From the NCBI RefSeq assembly GCF_042485795.1, contig NZ_CP169368.1, positions 558,001 to 622,000 of the forward strand: a stretch of 64,000 bases of DNA, in the 5' to 3' direction. How positions within the stretch are numbered: position 1 is the first letter of the stretch; each line of letters opens with the position of its first letter. A model generated the notes under the pieces. The model did not search any database, was not told the origin of the DNA, and was given only the letters and a program-made list of their open reading frames with translations. Below are positions 61,212-64,000 of the stretch, piece after piece. Origin of the DNA: Lonepinella sp042485795 (GTDB taxonomy: Bacteria; Pseudomonadota; Gammaproteobacteria; Enterobacterales; Pasteurellaceae). The position numbers and the translations under genes are program-made.

Positions 61212-61703
61212 ATGGCATTAAATCTTCAAGACAAACAAGCAATTGTTGCTGAAGTAAATGAAGCAGCCAAAGGTGCCCTATCAGCAGTAATTGCGGACAG
61301 CCGTGGTGTGACTGTGGATAAAATGACTGAGTTACGCAAAACAGCTCGTGAAGCTGGCGTTTCAATGCGTGTGGTTCGTAATACTTTATTACGCCGTGCC
61401 GTTGAAGGGACAGAATTCGAATGTTTAAAAGATGCGTTTACTGGTCCTACTCTGATTGCATTTTCAAATGAGCATCCAGGTGCAGCAGCACGTTTATTTG
61501 CTGAATTTGCGAAAGCAAACAAAGAGTTTGAAGTTAAAGGTGCCGCCTTTGAAGGTAAAATCCAAGACGTTAATTTCTTGGCAACATTACCAACTTACGA
61601 AGAAGCGATTGCACGTTTAATGGGTACAATGAAAGAAGCTGCGGCAGGCAAACTTGTTCGCACTTTTGCAGCATTACGCGACAAATTACAAGAAGCGGCT
61701 TAA
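61212..61703 (+). CDS. rplJ: Ribosomal protein L10
   Basis: 163 residues (E. coli 165). 'LQDKQAIVAEVNEAAKGALSAVIADSRGVTVDKMTELR' core features (AVIADSRGVTV, MTELRK) and 'VVRNTLLRRAVEGT' are typical. It anchors L7/L12 dimers on the ribosome. The C-terminal helix 'LVRTFAALRDKLQEAA' gives the L12 sites. Confidence 0.98.
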   Translation: MALNLQDKQAIVAEVNEAAKGALSAVIADSRGVTVDKMTELRKTAREAGVSMRVVRNTLLRRAVEGTEFECLKDAFTGPTLIAFSNEHPGAAARLFAEFAKANKEFEVKGAAFEGKIQDVNFLATLPTYEEAIARLMGTMKEAAAGKLVRTFAALRDKLQEAA

Positions 61704-61760
61704 TTTTAAAAGCACTTCTTAAATCGTTTATCAACTTATTTACTTTAGGAATTGATTGTT

Positions 61761-62132
61761 ATGTCATTAACTAACGAACAACTAATCGAAGCAATTGCTT
61801 CAAAAACAGTATCAGAAATCGTTGAATTAATCGCAGCGATGGAAGAAAAATTCGGTGTTTCAGCAGCAGTAGCTGCAGCAGCTCCAGCAGCAGGTGCAGC
61901 AGGTGCGGCAGCAGAAGAAAAAACAGAATTTGATGTAGTTCTTGCTGAAGTGGGTGCAAACAAAGTTGCTGTGATCAAAGCAGTACGTGGTGCAACAGGT
62001 TTAGGCTTAAAAGAAGCGAAAGACTTAGTTGAATCTGCACCAGCTAACTTAAAAGAAGGCATTGCTAAAGCAGAAGCGGAAGCATTGAAAAAAGAATTAG
62101 AAGAAGCTGGTGCAAAAGTAGAAATCAAATAA
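61761..62132 (+). CDS. rplL: Ribosomal protein L7/L12
   Basis: 123 residues from the ATG at 61761 (the frame could open at a TTG nine bases earlier, but MSLTNEQLIEA is the family start). The N-terminal dimerisation helices, the Ala/Gly-rich hinge (residues of about 36-52) and the C-terminal domain with 'KVAVIKAVRGATGLGLKEAKDLVE' in parts are all present. Codon use is strongly biased. Confidence 0.98.
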   Translation: MSLTNEQLIEAIASKTVSEIVELIAAMEEKFGVSAAVAAAAPAAGAAGAAAEEKTEFDVVLAEVGANKVAVIKAVRGATGLGLKEAKDLVESAPANLKEGIAKAEAEALKKELEEAGAKVEIK

Positions 62133-62435
62133 TTTTGATTGACACTTTTTCCACTTCGGAAACCAGATTTTCTGGGAAAGTGGCTGACGGAATACCGTCA
62201 GCCATTTTGTGCTATCAAGGTAGCATAAATAAAACCACCGTTTCATTGTCGATAAATTAAGTTAAATCAAGCTGTTAGCTTAATGACAATCCGCTCATCA
62301 GAAGTAAGGTTCAGAGTGCGGTATCTAACAAACGGATTCAAATCATTGTAACAGGTCGGCAAAAATTTTTATTTTTTCACCGCACTTTTAAACTGTTGCA
62401 ATTCGGTCACACTAAAAAATTACAGAGGAACCCCA
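62133..62435 (+). promoter_or_regulatory. rplL-rpoB intergenic region
   Basis: A 303-bp gap with the attenuator hairpin at 62181-62209, plus an upstream stem that includes CACTTTTTCC and GGAAAGTG (62143-62180). An uptake signal is at 62380. A good GAGGAA ribosome site precedes rpoB. No separate promoter is evident, as in enterics, where most rpoBC transcription reads through from rplJL. Confidence 0.55.
62181..62209 (+). terminator. Attenuator between rplL and rpoB
   Basis: TGGCTGACGG-AATA-CCGTCAGCCA then TTTTG: a perfect 10-bp stem with a short T tract. In E. coli a partial terminator at this place lowers rpoBC transcription against rplJL, so the same role is likely. Confidence 0.8.
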
Positions 62436-64000
62436 ATGGTTTACTCCTATACCGAGAAAAAACGTATTCGTAAAGACTTCGGCAAACGTCCGCAAGTTTT
62501 AAATGTACCTTATTTATTAACAATCCAATTAGATTCTTTCGATAAATTTATCCAAAGAGATCCTGAAGGGCAACAAGGCTTAGAAGCCGCATTTCGTTCT
62601 GTATTTCCTATCGTGAGTAATAACGGTAGTACAGAATTACAATATGTCAGCTATAAGCTAGGTGAGCCTGTGTTTGACGTGCGTGAATGTCAAATTCGTG
62701 GTACCACTTTTGCCGCCCCATTGCGTGTAAAATTACGCTTAGTCAGCTATGACCGTGATGCGGCACCTGGCACCATCAAAGATATTAAAGAACAAGATGT
62801 CTATATGGGCGAAATCCCATTGATGACGGAAAACGGTACTTTTGTGATCAACGGGACAGAACGTGTTATCGTTTCACAATTACACCGCAGTCCAGGTGTG
62901 TTCTTTGATAGCGACAAAGGTAAAACCCATTCATCTGGGAAAGTATTATATAACGCAAGAATTATCCCTTATCGTGGTTCTTGGTTAGATTTTGAATTTG
63001 ATCCGAAAGATAACTTATTCGCTCGTATTGACCGTCGCCGTAAATTGCCAGCGACCATCATTTTGCGTGCGTTAAACTACACCACTGAAGAAATCTTAGA
63101 TTTATTCTTTGAGAAAGTGGTATTTGAAGTTCAAGATAATAAATTATTAATGGCATTAGTACCTGAGCGTTTGCGTGGTGAAACGGCGACATTTGACATT
63201 GAAGCTAATGGTAAAGTCTATGTAGAACGTGGTCGCCGCATTACGGCTCGTCATATTCGTGCTTTAGAAAAAGACAATATCGATAAAGTGGAAGTGCCAA
63301 CCGAATATATCATTGGCAAAGTCGCTGCGAAAGATTATGTGGATTTGGAAAGTGGTGAGATTATTTGTCCTGCCAATATGGAATTATCCTTAGAGCTATT
63401 AGCGAAATTAGCTCAAGCAGGTTACACCACCATTGAAACCTTATTTACCAATGATTTAGACTTTGGTCCATATATTTCTGAAACCTTGCGTGTCGATCCG
63501 TCTTATGATCGTTTAAGTGCGTTAGTGGAAATCTATCGTATGATGCGTCCTGGTGAACCACCGACAAAAGAAGCCGCTGAAGGCTTGTTTGATAATCTAT
63601 TTTTCTCACATGAACGTTATGATTTATCTGCAGTCGGTCGCATGAAGTTTAACCGTTCTTTAGGTATTGAAGATGCAGAAGGTAGTGGTGTATTAAGTAA
63701 AGAAGACATTGTGAATGTAATGAAAAAACTCATTAACATTCGTAACGGTCATGGCGAGGTAGATGATATTGACCACTTAGGAAACCGTCGTATTCGTTCT
63801 GTAGGTGAAATGGCAGAAAATCAATTCCGTATTGGTTTGGTGCGTGTTGAGCGTGCCGTGCGAGAGCGTTTATCTCTAGGCGATTTAGATGCAGTGACTC
63901 CACAAGATTTAATCAACGCCAAACCAATTTCCGCAGCAGTGAAAGAGTTCTTTGGTTCATCACAATTATCGCAATTTATGGATCAAAACAACCCATTATC
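62436..64000 (+). CDS. rpoB: RNA polymerase beta subunit (partial, 5' part)
   Basis: About 521 N-terminal residues are in the window; the gene continues past the right edge. The start 'MVYSYTEKKRIRKDFGKRPQVL' is read in parts. It includes 'TFVINGTERVIVSQLHRSPGVFFDSDKGKTHSSGK' features (NGTERVIVSQLHRSPG) and, near the right edge, the rifampicin-region start 'FGSSQLSQFMDQNNPLS'. The last residues shown (SQLSQFMDQNNPL) are wild-type in the part of the rifampicin cluster that is visible; the remainder is outside the window. Confidence 0.97.
   Translation, partial: MVYSYTEKKRIRKDFGKRPQVLNVPYLLTIQLDSFDKFIQRDPEGQQGLEAAFRSVFPIVSNNGSTELQYVSYKLGEPVFDVRECQIRGTTFAAPLRVKLRLVSYDRDAAPGTIKDIKEQDVYMGEIPLMTENGTFVINGTERVIVSQLHRSPGVFFDSDKGKTHSSGKVLYNARIIPYRGSWLDFEFDPKDNLFARIDRRRKLPATIILRALNYTTEEILDLFFEKVVFEVQDNKLLMALVPERLRGETATFDIEANGKVYVERGRRITARHIRALEKDNIDKVEVPTEYIIGKVAAKDYVDLESGEIICPANMELSLELLAKLAQAGYTTIETLFTNDLDFGPYISETLRVDPSYDRLSALVEIYRMMRPGEPPTKEAAEGLFDNLFFSHERYDLSAVGRMKFNRSLGIEDAEGSGVLSKEDIVNVMKKLINIRNGHGEVDDIDHLGNRRIRSVGEMAENQFRIGLVRVERAVRERLSLGDLDAVTPQDLINAKPISAAVKEFFGSSQLSQFMDQNNPL

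Noticed and set aside
61861..61919. Tandem repeat in rplL
   Set aside because: The GCAGCA-rich tract encodes the normal Ala/Gly hinge of L7/L12.
61745..62128. A 127-residue reading frame antisense to rplL
   Set aside because: It is the mirror of the biased, Ala-rich rplL sequence. No ribosome site and low complexity; a shadow.
1..64000. CRISPR arrays, tRNA or rRNA genes
   Set aside because: I saw no regularly spaced direct repeats, no tRNA-like cloverleaf with CCA-end context, and no rRNA sequence.

Overview
The window reads as a stretch of chromosome from a member of the Pasteurellaceae. The strongest sign is the 9-base uptake signal AAGTGCGGT / ACCGCACTT. I counted roughly forty copies by eye, many paired as inverted repeats at gene ends where they double as transcription terminators. 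This is the Haemophilus influenzae-type signal used for natural transformation. Gene content and order (rpoE-rseABC, opsX/kdkA, secE-nusG-rplKAJL-rpoB, a Pasteurellaceae-style divergent ula locus) agree. The genus cannot be fixed from this sequence alone. Base composition is AT-rich, about 40% G+C by impression.

Layout. 1-3.4 kb: tamB (5' part only, cut by the window edge) and tamA, for outer-membrane protein assembly. 3.6-8 kb: nucleoside catabolism (deoR, deoC, udp) with an orphan BRO-N/DinD-like gene wedged in, then mazG. 8-10.5 kb: a FepA-like TonB-dependent siderophore receptor. 10.7-13.6 kb: uspA behind a near-consensus CRP site and a three-gene polar amino acid/cystine ABC importer. 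13.6-18.9 kb: leftward block ruvX-yqgE-ptp-nudC-polA with tight or overlapping junctions. 18.9-23.1 kb: an accessory island. It has a chimeric scar of rapA and cyuA, then a two-gene unit made of a large cytosolic peptidoglycan-hydrolase-like protein (M23-like plus GH19-like) and a secreted TPR protein. 23.1-28.1 kb: intact cyuA-rluA-rapA. 28.3-36.2 kb: pnuC, then the L-ascorbate (ula) locus, divergent around a 421-bp control region (ulaAB fusion, ulaC, ulaD leftward; ulaG, ulaR, ulaE, ulaF rightward). 36.2-42.9 kb: trmN6, srmB, the sigma-E operon rpoE-rseA-rseB-rseC, sdhE, yggT, yggU and a GNAT gene. 43-56.8 kb: tpiA, kdtA, coaD, alaS, csrA, manB, galU, opsX, kdkA, proS, modCB, gpt. 57-64 kb: pepD and the secE-nusG-rplK-rplA-rplJ-rplL-rpoB cluster, with rpoB cut by the window edge.

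How genes work together. kdtA, kdkA and opsX build the phosphorylated-Kdo/heptose inner core of a Haemophilus-type lipo-oligosaccharide, with galU and manB supplying sugar precursors. The ula locus holds a full path from extracellular ascorbate to D-xylulose-5-phosphate, with its own UlaR and two good CRP sites. CRP sites also stand before deoC and uspA, so carbon status probably links these loci. rpoE appears to drive itself from a sigma-E promoter.

The most unusual part is 18.9-23.1 kb. A near-identical but broken copy of the start of rapA is fused to the last codons of cyuA, and it flanks an uptake-signal-free, AT-rich pair of genes that looks like an antibacterial effector with a candidate immunity protein. 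Other points of interest are a perfect 25-nt palindrome inside the BRO-N gene, a ModC lacking its molybdate-sensing domain with no modA beside it, a 126-bp inverted-repeat element between manB and galU, an IS605-like end after srmB, and a dispersed family of GC-rich intergenic hairpins.
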